A stretch of 64,000 nucleotides of DNA from Rosenbergiella nectarea (GTDB taxonomy: Bacteria; Pseudomonadota; Gammaproteobacteria; Enterobacterales; Enterobacteriaceae), in assembly GCF_900111105.1 (NCBI RefSeq), contig NZ_FOGC01000003.1:231401-295400 (forward strand), read 5' to 3'. Below are positions 18,079-26,377 of the stretch, one piece after another. The notes beneath the pieces are model-generated. The model searched no databases. It was not told the DNA's origin and saw only the letters and a program-made list of their open reading frames with translations. The position numbers were made by a program, and so were the translations under genes. Position 1 is the first letter of the stretch. The number at the start of each line of letters is the position of its first letter.

Positions 18079-18172
18079 ATCAATGGATTATCCTTCCTAG
18101 CATGCGAACCATTGATAATTTGTATGATATAGTCCGCGCCCACTTATTATTTCGACACTAAACAGGAGCATT

Positions 18173-19087
18173 ATGGACGTTAGAAAACAACTTGATGGGA
18201 CTGCGGTTATCGCAATGCTATTGATTTGTCTTGTTTGGAGTTCACAACAAGTCATTTTGAAAGAAATAGCCGGTAATTTCTCCCCGCTACTTTTATTGGC
18301 CTTTCGTTCAGGTATCGCCGCATTAATGCTAGGAGTACTAATGACGATACAACGCCAACGCTTCCCTATGGCCAACGGCATGTGGCTAATGGGCGGTTTG
18401 GTTGGGCTACTGTTCTCGCTAGAGTATTTCTTCGTTTCGGAAGCCGTCAAATATACCACAGCGGGTCACGTCGTTGTTTTTCTCTACACGTCGCCAATAT
18501 TTGCTGCGGTGGGCTTAAACTTTGCCATCAAAGATGAGCGTTTATCCGGATTACAATGGGTCGGTATTGTCTTCTCCTTTATTGGTATCTGCGTCTCCTT
18601 CTCCGGTGGATTTGGTGATAGCACTATGCTTAAGGGTGACTTTTTTGCATTACTTTCTGGCTTAATGTGGGGCGCGACCACGGTGGTTGTTCGCAGTTCT
18701 CGTGTTAATCAGATGGGATCGCGTCCTATCCTGCTTTACCAATTAATTGTCTCATTCATTATTTTATTATTGGCAAGCTGGTTAAGTGGTAATACGCTCT
18801 TTGAACCGACGCTAAAGAATATCACCGCATTAACCTTTCAGTCTGTGGTCATCTGTTTTATCAGCTTTCTGGCTTGGTTTGCGCTACTTAAAAAATATGT
18901 AGCCTCACAATTAGGCGTGCTCACTTTTATGACGCCCCTGTTTGGCGTGATTCTAGGCGCATTGTTATTGCACGAAACCATTCAAAATAGTTTTGTTTGG
19001 GGAGCGAACTTAGTCGTGATTGGCATTATTTTAGTGACGGTAAAAAGTGGCGGTATCCGAATTTTTAGACGTCGTCGTCCGCTTTAA
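18173..19087 (+). CDS. EamA/RhaT-type drug/metabolite transporter
   Basis: A 304-residue protein with two EamA domains of five helices each (LLICLVWSSQQVILK opening; second half from DFFALLSGLMWGATTVVVRSS). Ten membrane segments are expected and the positively charged tail IRIFRRRRPL is cytoplasmic. The family exports or imports small metabolites; substrate unknown. ATG 18173 follows AGGAGC. It is preceded by the candidate sRNA and its terminator, so it has its own promoter. Confidence 0.82.
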   Translation: MDVRKQLDGTAVIAMLLICLVWSSQQVILKEIAGNFSPLLLLAFRSGIAALMLGVLMTIQRQRFPMANGMWLMGGLVGLLFSLEYFFVSEAVKYTTAGHVVVFLYTSPIFAAVGLNFAIKDERLSGLQWVGIVFSFIGICVSFSGGFGDSTMLKGDFFALLSGLMWGATTVVVRSSRVNQMGSRPILLYQLIVSFIILLLASWLSGNTLFEPTLKNITALTFQSVVICFISFLAWFALLKKYVASQLGVLTFMTPLFGVILGALLLHETIQNSFVWGANLVVIGIILVTVKSGGIRIFRRRRPL

Positions 19088-19258
19088 CGGCTAATCAACG
19101 TTAAGCCCCGCGAGTAGGCCTTACAGGTCTACTCGATTCCCCTCCTTTCCCCCTCCGCACTTTCAGTTAAGAAAAAGAAATTTCAATTTTTGTAAAAAAC
19201 ACAGCCGTCATCTGATTGTCACACTATAGTTGTTATATGGAGTAAGGAACTATCAATT

Positions 19259-19291
19259 ATGAAGACAAAATTCCTAATTCCTATTCCCTAA
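19259..19291 (+). CDS. Possible 10-codon leader ORF
   Basis: ATG at 19259 reads MKTKFLIPIP and stops at 19291, after a purine-rich GGAGTAAGGAA. It lies 48 bases before the next gene (19340). A leader-peptide role is possible but there is no attenuator-like pair of hairpins, so this is weak. Confidence 0.25.
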   Translation: MKTKFLIPIP

Positions 19292-19339
19292 CGGGATCGT
19301 AAAGTCAGTCTGGTATTGAACAATCCGAGGAGAAGACGA

Positions 19340-19522
19340 ATGTTTACCTTAACACGAAACGAATTTGAATCGATTAATCCCGACTACCGTGGTGTATGGC
19401 AAAAAGAGTGTACTGAGCTTCCCAAATGGCCACAGATTCGTGAGCAATATGTAGGAAAGCGCACTATCTTGCGTCAAGGCGCATTACTGATTGAAGATAT
19501 GCACTTCTCTATCATGACTTGA
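19340..19522 (+). CDS. Small conserved-looking hypothetical protein
   Basis: A 60-residue polar protein (MFTLTRNEFESINPDYRG..., ending LLIEDMHFSIMT) with no signal peptide or membrane segment. GAGGAGA lies eight bases before ATG 19340, which decides the start; an in-frame ATG at 19316 is upstream of that site. A terminator follows within 20 bases, so it is a single-gene unit. The length, ribosome site and terminator support a real gene; function not known to me. Confidence 0.65.
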   Translation: MFTLTRNEFESINPDYRGVWQKECTELPKWPQIREQYVGKRTILRQGALLIEDMHFSIMT

Positions 19523-19540
19523 CCGCTCCACCCCCACGAG

Positions 19541-19574
19541 AAAAGGTAAAGCGTACTCAACCTTTACCTTTTTT
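19541..19574. terminator. Bidirectional terminator
   Basis: AAAAGGTAAAG (19541-19551) and CTTTACCTTTT (19562-19572) form an 11-bp stem with A and T tracts on both sides, serving the small gene on the plus strand and cho on the minus strand. Confidence 0.85.
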
Positions 19575-20424
19575 ATTCGTCTAAAGGAATGACCTCAACC
19601 CCACTAAACAGTGCACGGCAAAGAATACGATAACTGTCGCCGTCGAAGCTATTTTCATGTTGCGTCTGCGGTACGACCGTTAAGGTATCAACCGTATTGA
19701 TATAGCGCCAGTGATCGATAATGTGGTAGTCATTAAATCCTTCACGCTGCTCGTGAATCGCCACTCTTCCTTTGTAAGGCCACATTTTTATCTGCCAAGC
19801 AGACAAGGCTTGAATGACTCGGCGACTATGCTGTTCAAGGGTTTCTTTACCTTGGCACACCCCCCGGCATTTCCCTAACATTGACCGAAAGCATCCCCTA
19901 CCCCGTTGAGCGGTCTCGACACCTAAGGTGGCTAAGCAGAGCTGATGCTCGTCGGCCAAGTTTTGGATGAACTCCATCGCCGAGCGTTTATTTCGAAACA
20001 AACCGTATAGGTTAGGCGTGCGAGCAAAGTTGTGTTCGGTAGAGCTGACGAAAGCGATACGAGGCTCATTCCATTGCAAGGTGAAGAGCGACCGTTGTTT
20101 TCGTAGCTGTTTATTGTGTAAGGGGATGAGCTGCTTGATAAGTGTTGCTTCAAGCAGCTGCGCGCCGATATCCCCTGCCGTCTCGGTATAAGTGATCCTA
20201 TCCGTCTGCCGCAGAAGCTTTGCCTCTCGCACGGTACGCAGATGCGAAAGTACACGAGAACGAATATTGACACTTTTACCAATATACAAGGGCACATGGC
20301 TGTTCGATGCCCAAAAGAAATAGACGCCCGGCGTCGAGGGAAGGTGCGCTAACGTATCGCGAAGTTGTTGCGGGTAACGGTAAAGTTCAGTGTCATGTTC
20401 ACGGGCCATAGAGCGTCTCATCAT
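19573..20424 (-). CDS. cho: Excinuclease Cho (UvrC homologue)
   Basis: A 283-residue nuclease matching E. coli Cho: the GIY-YIG domain starts with LPSTPGVYFFWA and YIGKSVNIRSRVLSHLRT, contains the catalytic Arg and the LLEATLIKQLIPLHNK glutamate region, and ends without the second nuclease half of UvrC. It makes the 3' incision at bulky DNA lesions in nucleotide excision repair. Start ATG 20424 gives a length near the E. coli protein; TTG 20448 is possible. A degenerate SOS box (CTGTATGATGTATAGG, 20499-20514) lies upstream; only one half is good. Confidence 0.88.
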   Translation of the reverse strand: MMRRSMAREHDTELYRYPQQLRDTLAHLPSTPGVYFFWASNSHVPLYIGKSVNIRSRVLSHLRTVREAKLLRQTDRITYTETAGDIGAQLLEATLIKQLIPLHNKQLRKQRSLFTLQWNEPRIAFVSSTEHNFARTPNLYGLFRNKRSAMEFIQNLADEHQLCLATLGVETAQRGRGCFRSMLGKCRGVCQGKETLEQHSRRVIQALSAWQIKMWPYKGRVAIHEQREGFNDYHIIDHWRYINTVDTLTVVPQTQHENSFDGDSYRILCRALFSGVEVIPLDE

Positions 20425-20605
20425 TATGCTAGGGAATAAGTGTAGCAAATTGACAACACTTGATGATCGGCATATTCGAAACCATTATTTGAGAGCATCT
20501 GTATGATGTATAGGGATTTTACAAAGCTAAGCCAGCATTTTGACTTCGGTTACGGTATAATGCCCGCCATATTGTTAAAATTTATTTAGATGATCAGGGT
20601 TTATA

Positions 20606-21526
20606 ATGACCATTTTGCCTAAGTTTACTCGCCAATTACTGCATCCACGCTATTTTCTCTTATGGTGTGGTATTGGCGCGCTTTATTTAGTCGTACAGTT
20701 ACCCTATAAATTCTTGAACACGCTCGGTCCGTTAGTTGGACGCTTAGCGATGAAAGTCATGACCGACCGCGTGTATGTCGCTGCGCGCAACTTACACCTC
20801 TGTTTTCCCGAGAAGTCAGAGCAAGAAAGAGAGAAGCTGCTCAAAGAGAACTTTGAATCGGTGGGGATGGCGCTATTTGAAACCGGCATGGCGTGGTTTT
20901 GGTCAGATGCGCGAGTGAAAAAGCACTTCGCGGTGACAGGCCTCGAGCATATATCGAAAGCCCAACAAGAGGGTAAAGGCGTATTATTATTGGGCGTCCA
21001 CTTCCTGACGTTGGAGCTTGGTGCCCGCATTTTCGGAATCTACAACCCAGGGATTGGTGTCTATCGCCCCAATAATAATCCCGTTATAGATTGGCTGCAG
21101 ACCTACGGTCGTATGCGTTCCAATAAAGATATGATTAACCGTCGCGATGTAAAGGGCATGCTACGTGCCCTCAAGCAAGGTGATATTCTATGGTATGCCC
21201 CTGACCATGATTACGGCCCGAAAAGCAGTGTGTTTGCGCCCTTTTTTGCTGTCGATAAGGCAGCCTCAACCAAAGGCAGCTATATGCTAATCCGAATGAG
21301 TAACCCTGCAATTATTCCTTTCTTAGCTCGGCGTTTGCCGGGTAATAAGGGTTACGAAATGGTGATCCTACCTGCTGCGGAAGATATTCCCGTGGATTCT
21401 GATATGAATACCGCCATCGCACTGAATAAATTAGTCGAGCGGTGTGTCATGATGGCCCCAGAGCAGTACATGTGGCTGCATCGCCGCTTTAAAACGCGTC
21501 CCCCCGGCGCGCCTTCTTTGTATTAA
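20606..21526 (+). CDS. lpxL: Lipid A lauroyltransferase LpxL
   Basis: A 306-residue inner-membrane acyltransferase that adds a secondary acyl chain to Kdo2-lipid IVA. The N-terminus [19 protein letters not shown] has the membrane anchor; the HX4E catalytic motif is in [13 protein letters not shown]; further family blocks are [34 protein letters not shown] and [16 protein letters not shown]. The GIGVYRPNN and DHDYG forms fit LpxL better than LpxP. It is divergent from cho with a 157-base gap and stands alone. Confidence 0.9.
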   Translation: MTILPKFTRQLLHPRYFLLWCGIGALYLVVQLPYKFLNTLGPLVGRLAMKVMTDRVYVAARNLHLCFPEKSEQEREKLLKENFESVGMALFETGMAWFWSDARVKKHFAVTGLEHISKAQQEGKGVLLLGVHFLTLELGARIFGIYNPGIGVYRPNNNPVIDWLQTYGRMRSNKDMINRRDVKGMLRALKQGDILWYAPDHDYGPKSSVFAPFFAVDKAASTKGSYMLIRMSNPAIIPFLARRLPGNKGYEMVILPAAEDIPVDSDMNTAIALNKLVERCVMMAPEQYMWLHRRFKTRPPGAPSLY

Positions 21527-21560
21527 CGCTTCGGGCCCGCCTTCTCTCGGCGGGTTAGCC

Positions 21561-22301
21561 TTATGGCTTACGTGAACGATAAAAACACCATAATGGCAAC
21601 GGTAGACTGGTTAATAGTAGGATCCACAATAGGGTATAAACAGCCTCCACTCCCCCATTTTGCAAATTAACATAAAGTTTGACTGGGATACCCTGCGGGA
21701 AATAACAGAAGATCATCACAATCCCAAATTCCCCTAATGCCCTCGCCCACGCTAAAGAGAGACTATTGAGTAAGCCGCGCCTAGCGAGCGGTAGCGACAA
21801 GCGCCAGAAAAGCTGCCAACGGTTTGCCCCCAGCGTCTCTGCCACTTCGGTAACGGCCGTCGGTACCGCCTCGAACGCATTGCGAGCCATTAATACGTAA
21901 AAAGGTAACGCTGCGTAGAGTTGAGCGAGGATAAAAGCCGCAGGCGTGTTGGTGAGATTGACACCCAGTCGGGCAATTATTTCGCCTAACGTGCCATAAG
22001 GCCCATATGCCGCCACCAGCAAAATTCCCATCGCTAAGGGCGGGGTCAATAAGGGAATGAGTAGCCCTATTTCGATCCCAAATCGCCATGAAGATCGCGT
22101 ATTCGCTAACCACAACGAGACAGGTGTGCCGAGTATCACGATTAGGGGTAAGCTGAGTAGACTTAAACTTAATGATGTCCAGACGGCGCGCGCATCGCCA
22201 TAAGCTAAGGCAAAATGATGCCAGGGAGTGACCAGTAATAGGGTGATAAACGGCACGGCAAGCAAGCACAGTGCCGGAAACATCAAACTGCGTAACAACA
22301 T
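21561..22301 (-). CDS. ABC transporter permease, molybdate/tungstate type
   Basis: A 246-residue binding-protein-dependent permease with about six helices. The EAA loop, which touches the ATPase, is AEVAETLGANRWQLFWRLSLPLARRG, and the ending GEFGIVMIFCYFP resembles ModB/WtpB/CysT permeases. It follows the binding-protein gene at 22320 in the same direction. No ATP-binding gene follows; lpxL comes next on the other strand. ATG 22301 is taken as start; a TTG at 22310 is possible. Function requires an ATPase from elsewhere. Confidence 0.8.
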   Translation of the reverse strand: MLLRSLMFPALCLLAVPFITLLLVTPWHHFALAYGDARAVWTSLSLSLLSLPLIVILGTPVSLWLANTRSSWRFGIEIGLLIPLLTPPLAMGILLVAAYGPYGTLGEIIARLGVNLTNTPAAFILAQLYAALPFYVLMARNAFEAVPTAVTEVAETLGANRWQLFWRLSLPLARRGLLNSLSLAWARALGEFGIVMIFCYFPQGIPVKLYVNLQNGGVEAVYTLLWILLLTSLPLPLWCFYRSRKP

Positions 22302-22319
22302 TAGCGACAACGCAGAGGG

Positions 22320-23270
22320 TTATTGCGCGTAAAGGGCTTTTCCTTTCGGCTGATCATAGCCATTATCCTTAAAAATCTGCTGAGCCGGTGCACTGGTTAA
22401 GTAATGGATAAACTGCTGCGCCAATTGAGGATGTGGCGCATTTTTTAGGACCGCGGCATAAAATACGAGAGGCTGAGGATGATAGGTTTTCAGCTGCCCA
22501 GTGTGATCGGCCAAGGTGAAGTTCACCTTGTCATACCATTGCTTGCTGTAATCAGGATTGCTTAAGTTGATGTGATCGGGCAGTACCACATAGGGCAGTT
22601 TCGCAGAACGGGTAGCGCTTTCGTAGCCAGAGGCGGCGTCGACTTGTCCCGCTTCTAAACGCGCTAATAATCCCCCTTCTGCCGCAATCTGCTGCGGGTT
22701 AATCAATTCACCCATAATGGTTTTCGCCAGGCCCGGTTGCTGATAATAGCGTTCCGCCAGTTTTAGCGTGAAAATGATATTTTGGCCTTGCGGATCGCTG
22801 GTTGGATCGGTACGACCAAAGCGTAGATCGGTTTCAGACAAAATTTTCCACCACGGCGTCTGTCCGTCATCACCCGATCGGGCAAACTGCTGTGCAAAAC
22901 GACTATGGGGATTATAAGCGATAACCATGCGTGTACTGGCCACGGGTTGGGCATGATCGACAAGCCCTGCTTGCTTCAAAACATCGATAGGTCCGGGCGT
23001 TATCGAAACGAAGACATCGGCAACGACTTTTTTAGCAGCCAACAAGCGCGCCATACCGTACGCCCCCTGCCCTTGACCTTGGTAATCAATATGATTTTTT
23101 TTGGCGAAGTCCGGCCCTAATCCGTTATCCATGACCACACCCATCGACCCGGCATAGGTGACCGTTAGCGTGTCGGCAATCGCCGATTGGCCTGAACAGC
23201 CGACGCTGAAAAGAAACAGCAAAGACGCTAAGTGACTCTTTTTTGCAGTAAAACGTGATGGGGTCTGCAC
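22320..23270 (-). CDS. Periplasmic substrate-binding protein, molybdate/tungstate type
   Basis: A 316-residue extracellular solute-binding protein. A signal peptide (LASLLFLFSVGCSGQSAIA, possibly with a lipobox-like VGCS) precedes TLTVTYAGSMGVVMDNGLGP, then GQGAYGMARLLAAKKVVADVFVS and the RTDPTSDPQGQNIIFTL segment, which recall WtpA/ModA-like oxyanion binders of cluster D. GTG 23270 is the only start compatible with the signal peptide but has no clear ribosome site. Pairs with the permease downstream; no ATPase gene is present. Confidence 0.78.
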   Translation of the reverse strand: MQTPSRFTAKKSHLASLLFLFSVGCSGQSAIADTLTVTYAGSMGVVMDNGLGPDFAKKNHIDYQGQGQGAYGMARLLAAKKVVADVFVSITPGPIDVLKQAGLVDHAQPVASTRMVIAYNPHSRFAQQFARSGDDGQTPWWKILSETDLRFGRTDPTSDPQGQNIIFTLKLAERYYQQPGLAKTIMGELINPQQIAAEGGLLARLEAGQVDAASGYESATRSAKLPYVVLPDHINLSNPDYSKQWYDKVNFTLADHTGQLKTYHPQPLVFYAAVLKNAPHPQLAQQFIHYLTSAPAQQIFKDNGYDQPKGKALYAQ

Positions 23271-23426
23271 GGAGGGAATACTCGCTCAGAAATAAGATCT
23301 TTACACCATAATCGGCTTAAAAAACTAAATCAAGTTGCTTGTCGAGGTTCTTTTTGGCGAAGATCCCTGCTAACGTATTATATTAGTTAAAATATTTTAA
23401 CATTTACCTTACATAAAGGACGCAAA

Positions 23427-24509
23427 ATGACTCAGGTTCTTCAACAAACCGTTCCCCGCATCAAGGTTGCGTTAATCGGTTATGGCTTTGTCGGTAAAAC
23501 CTTCCATGCCCCATTAATCAGCGCAATTGAAGGGTTAGAGTTATTTATTATCGCCTCGAGCGACAGTGAAAAAGTACACCACGACTATCCAGCTGTCGAG
23601 GTGATTGCCAATGCTGAAGCCGCTATCACGCATCCAGAGGTAGATTTAGTGGTGATCGCAAGCCCGAACGCCACCCATGCTCCCCTCGCCAAACTCGCCC
23701 TAGAGACTAATAAGCATGTAGTGGTCGATAAGCCTTTCACCCTTGATTTGGCGGAAGCACGTGAACTCATCGAGGTCGCCAACCGGCAACAGCGTCTACT
23801 ATCCGTCTTTCATAATCGCCGTTGGGACAGTGACTTTCTGGCGATAAAAACGTATTTACTAGCAGGTAAAATCGGCTCCATCGCCCATTTTGAGTCTCAT
23901 ATGGACCGTTTTCGCCCACAGGTTCGCGATCGCTGGCGCGAGAAAGCACAACCGGGAAGCGGCTTATGGTTCGACATCGGTCCACATCTGGTCGACCAGG
24001 CGCTACAGCTATTCGGATTACCACAATCCGTAGAAGGTAATATCTGTTTATTACGCGAAGGGGCGCAAATTGATGACTGGGCACACGTGGTATTGAACTA
24101 TACTCAGCATCGGGTGATCCTTCACTGTTCAATGCTTGCCGCAGGAGGCAGTTTACGCTTTGTCGCGCATGGAACCGAAGGCAGTTTAGTCAAAGCGGGC
24201 ATCGATCAGCAAGAAGCCCAGCTTGCTGCAGGCGTCCTACCGACAAGCGACACTTGGGGTCAGGATGATGATCAGGTGATCTATTATTGCTCAGAAGGCA
24301 AGGCACACTCGCTCGCGACGCCAGCCGGCGATCAAAGTCGCTACTATCAAGGTATTGCTGACGCGTTACGCCAAGGGGCCCCTAATCCGGTTTCTGGTGT
24401 AGAAGCCCTAGCGGTAATGGCCGTGATTGAAGCAGCCGTCGCGGCTTCGCAAAGTGGTCAGCGCCAGGTGTTAGCGCTAACCGAACACGAGATCGCTCAA
24501 CTTCGCTAA
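23427..24509 (+). CDS. ydgJ: Gfo/Idh/MocA-family oxidoreductase YdgJ
   Basis: A 360-residue NAD(P)-dependent oxidoreductase. The Rossmann start VALIGYGFVGKTFHAPLI, the VVDKPFTLDLAEAREL segment with the catalytic Lys and the HNRRWDSDFLAIK / FRPQVRDRWREKAQPGSG blocks match E. coli YdgJ. The enzyme probably acts on a sugar or sugar acid, but the substrate is unknown. AAGGACGC precedes the ATG. It is convergent with the dehydrogenase gene at 24560. Confidence 0.85.
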   Translation: MTQVLQQTVPRIKVALIGYGFVGKTFHAPLISAIEGLELFIIASSDSEKVHHDYPAVEVIANAEAAITHPEVDLVVIASPNATHAPLAKLALETNKHVVVDKPFTLDLAEARELIEVANRQQRLLSVFHNRRWDSDFLAIKTYLLAGKIGSIAHFESHMDRFRPQVRDRWREKAQPGSGLWFDIGPHLVDQALQLFGLPQSVEGNICLLREGAQIDDWAHVVLNYTQHRVILHCSMLAAGGSLRFVAHGTEGSLVKAGIDQQEAQLAAGVLPTSDTWGQDDDQVIYYCSEGKAHSLATPAGDQSRYYQGIADALRQGAPNPVSGVEALAVMAVIEAAVAASQSGQRQVLALTEHEIAQLR

Positions 24510-24559
24510 ATCTCACTGTCGAGCGAAGGGTGCGTTCTGCCCCTTCGCGTCGACGCAGT

Positions 24560-25561
24560 TTAAAAACCCTCTAAGACAATTTTACCCTTCGCCTTGTGGC
24601 TTTCTAGCATCGCATGCGCCTTACGTAAATTTTCCGCATTAATGACACCATAGTGTTCTGCCAACGTTGTTGTTAATACCCCCTGGTCGATCAGGCTAGC
24701 TACACGAGTCAGGATCTCATGTTGGCGGATCATATCGACGGTTTCGAAAAGCGAGCGGGTAAACATCAGTTCCCAGTGTAGAGAGATGGCTTTGCGTTTC
24801 AGCGGCAGTGCGTCCAGGGTTTGCGGATCATCAATTAAGCCCAATTTCCCCTGTGGGGCCAGTAATTCAATAATCTCGTTATAGTGACTATCGGTATGCG
24901 TTAGGCTAGCCACATAATCGACTTGCTCAATGCCCAGCTTGCCACAGCCTTCGACGAGGGAGTGCGAGTGATCAATCACCTCATCCGCGCCCAGTGCTTT
25001 GACCCACTGCGCCGTTTCGGGTCGTGAGGCGGTAGCAATTACGCGTAGCTGAGTCAGTTTACTGGCCAGTTGTGTTAAGAGAGAGCCCACCCCGCCTGCT
25101 GCGCCAATGATGAGCAAGGTTTTAGGCTTATCAGTCTCGACGGCTAAACGGTCAAATAACAGTTCCCACGCGGTCAAGGCGGTCAGAGGCAACGCTGCGG
25201 CTTCCGCATCTCCACACTGGGTGGGTTTTTTGGCGACAATACGTTCATCCACCAGGTGGTATTCAGCATTGGTTCCTGGACGGATCAACGAACCGGCATA
25301 GTAAACTTTATCACCGGGAGCGAATAAGCTGACTTCATCGCCAACCGCCACCACTTCCCCCACCGCGTCCCAACCGAGGATACGAGGTTCTGCCGTATTG
25401 GCCGTCCGCCGTATTTTCGTATCGATTGGATTAACAGAGATAGCCGCGATCTTAACTAATATATCGCGCGCCCTAGGAGTGGGTTTTTCTGTCTCAATTT
25501 CATACAGCGCTTGAGGGTCGGTAATAGGTAATTGATGGTCACGATAAACGATGGCTTTCAT
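24560..25561 (-). CDS. Zinc-type alcohol dehydrogenase-like / quinone oxidoreductase
   Basis: A 333-residue medium-chain dehydrogenase/reductase of the quinone oxidoreductase class (ZADH/YhdH-like). The N-terminal GroES-like fold holds SVNPIDTKIRR and LGWDAVGEVVAVG; the cofactor motif IGAAGGVGSLLTQLA (near residue 155) binds NADPH. The zinc-ligand cysteines of true alcohol dehydrogenases are not seen, so reduction of alpha,beta-unsaturated carbonyls or quinones is more likely. ATG 25561 (MKAIVYRDH) is preferred over 25573. Confidence 0.8.
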   Translation of the reverse strand: MKAIVYRDHQLPITDPQALYEIETEKPTPRARDILVKIAAISVNPIDTKIRRTANTAEPRILGWDAVGEVVAVGDEVSLFAPGDKVYYAGSLIRPGTNAEYHLVDERIVAKKPTQCGDAEAAALPLTALTAWELLFDRLAVETDKPKTLLIIGAAGGVGSLLTQLASKLTQLRVIATASRPETAQWVKALGADEVIDHSHSLVEGCGKLGIEQVDYVASLTHTDSHYNEIIELLAPQGKLGLIDDPQTLDALPLKRKAISLHWELMFTRSLFETVDMIRQHEILTRVASLIDQGVLTTTLAEHYGVINAENLRKAHAMLESHKAKGKIVLEGF

Positions 25562-25706
25562 AAGGTTCTCCACTGGATAGTAAAATTGATTTTTTCATTA
25601 TTTAAGGATAGTGGATTATCCTGACACAGACTGCTGATGATTTCGAGAAATGCCGCCCACTGAAGTTAAAAGCCCTACTTGACAACGACTTAACGCCTAG
25701 GCACTA

Positions 25707-25726
25707 TACTGTTTATCTATACAGTT
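25707..25726 (+). promoter_or_regulatory. LexA (SOS) box
   Basis: TACTGTTTATCTATACAGTT contains CTG-N10-CAG with good flanks, 12 bases before the start of the DinI-like gene. It places that gene under LexA control. Confidence 0.85.
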
Positions 25727-25738
25727 ATTGGGTGGGTT

Positions 25739-25978
25739 ATGTACGTAGAATTGGTGTATGATAAAAGAAATGTTGCCGGGCTCGATAACGCTGCAGAGAT
25801 TATTCTGCAAGAATTAACCCTACGAGTAAGACGACTGTTTCCTGATGCCGAAGTACGGGTTAAACCGATGCAAATGAATAGCTTAAACAGTGATGCCAGT
25901 AAGAGCGATCGTGAGAAGCTTAACCGACTGCTAGAAGAGATGTTTGAAGAAGCCGATATGTGGCTGGTCGCAGACTAA
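25739..25978 (+). CDS. DinI-family protein, MsgA-like
   Basis: A 79-residue protein of the DinI family: MYVELVYDKRN at the start and LNRLLEEMFEEADMWLV at the end are close to Salmonella MsgA and phage DinI-like proteins. DinI modulates RecA filaments and slows SOS cleavage of UmuD and LexA. ATG 25739 or the following region is supported by a GGGTGG ribosome site and a strong LexA box just upstream. A GC hairpin (25986-26013) follows. Confidence 0.88.
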   Translation: MYVELVYDKRNVAGLDNAAEIILQELTLRVRRLFPDAEVRVKPMQMNSLNSDASKSDREKLNRLLEEMFEEADMWLVAD

Positions 25979-25985
25979 ATTTTAT

Positions 25986-26013
25986 GGCGAAGGTGACCTC
26001 AATCACCCTCGCC
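25986..26013 (+). terminator. Hairpin after the DinI-like gene
   Basis: GGCGAAGGTGA / TCACCCTCGCC, an 11-bp stem with one mismatch and a six-base loop, followed by GTTTCGTT. It is a probable terminator with a weak T tract. Confidence 0.6.
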
Positions 26014-26019
26014 GTTTCG

Positions 26020-26136
26020 TTATTTACCGATATCGCGTAAGGCCTTACCCTGCATCAAGTTACGTTCAATATGCTCTAACGAGACATTTTTCGTTTCCGG
26101 AACCCACCATAATGTAATCACAATAAATAGCAGGTT
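26020..26136 (-). pseudogene. 3' remnant of a GalP-like sugar porter
   Basis: The minus strand reads [18 protein letters not shown], then [19 protein letters not shown] and a stop at 26020, the C-terminus of a galactose/arabinose-type MFS porter and closest to GalP. Only 38 codons remain. The homology ends at about 26136, close to the start of the direct repeat at 26151, so the rest of the gene was lost when the neighbouring module arrived. Confidence 0.75.
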
Positions 26137-26150
26137 TGATCGGGGTTTAG

Positions 26151-26307
26151 TGCTCAGTAGAGCGAAAGCTCACGCTAAGCGTCCTCTGCCGGGGCACGGC
26201 GCGACGGTGATATCCCGGCAGCTCGGCATTGCCCGCTCCACGCCTTAGAAAATCCTGAACGTAGCATAATGATCTGCCGCCTTCCCTGTCCCGACTCAAC
26301 GTTTGTT
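26151..26307. repeat. Direct repeat, left copy, flanking the effector/immunity module
   Basis: The 157 bases match 28171-28330 in the same orientation; the last ~121 bases differ at about three positions. The plus strand of both copies keeps one frame reading LPGHGATVISRQLGI, like the helix-turn-helix of a transposase, ending at a stop in each. It is probably a mobile-element fragment. Confidence 0.8.
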
Positions 26308-26377
26308 TCTGGACAGAAGATTACGATCAGAAAAAAAGATCCCAAGAATATCCTTATTGTCAGCCTGAATAGTGAGA

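Noticed and set aside
18484-18681. Antisense frames inside araE, the EamA gene, mfd, icd and other long genes.
   Set aside because: They follow the codon pattern of the sense gene and have no independent support.
20499-20514. Possible LexA box (CTGTATGATGTATAGG) upstream of cho.
   Set aside because: Only one half-site is good and the final CAG is missing; kept as a remark, not as a feature.
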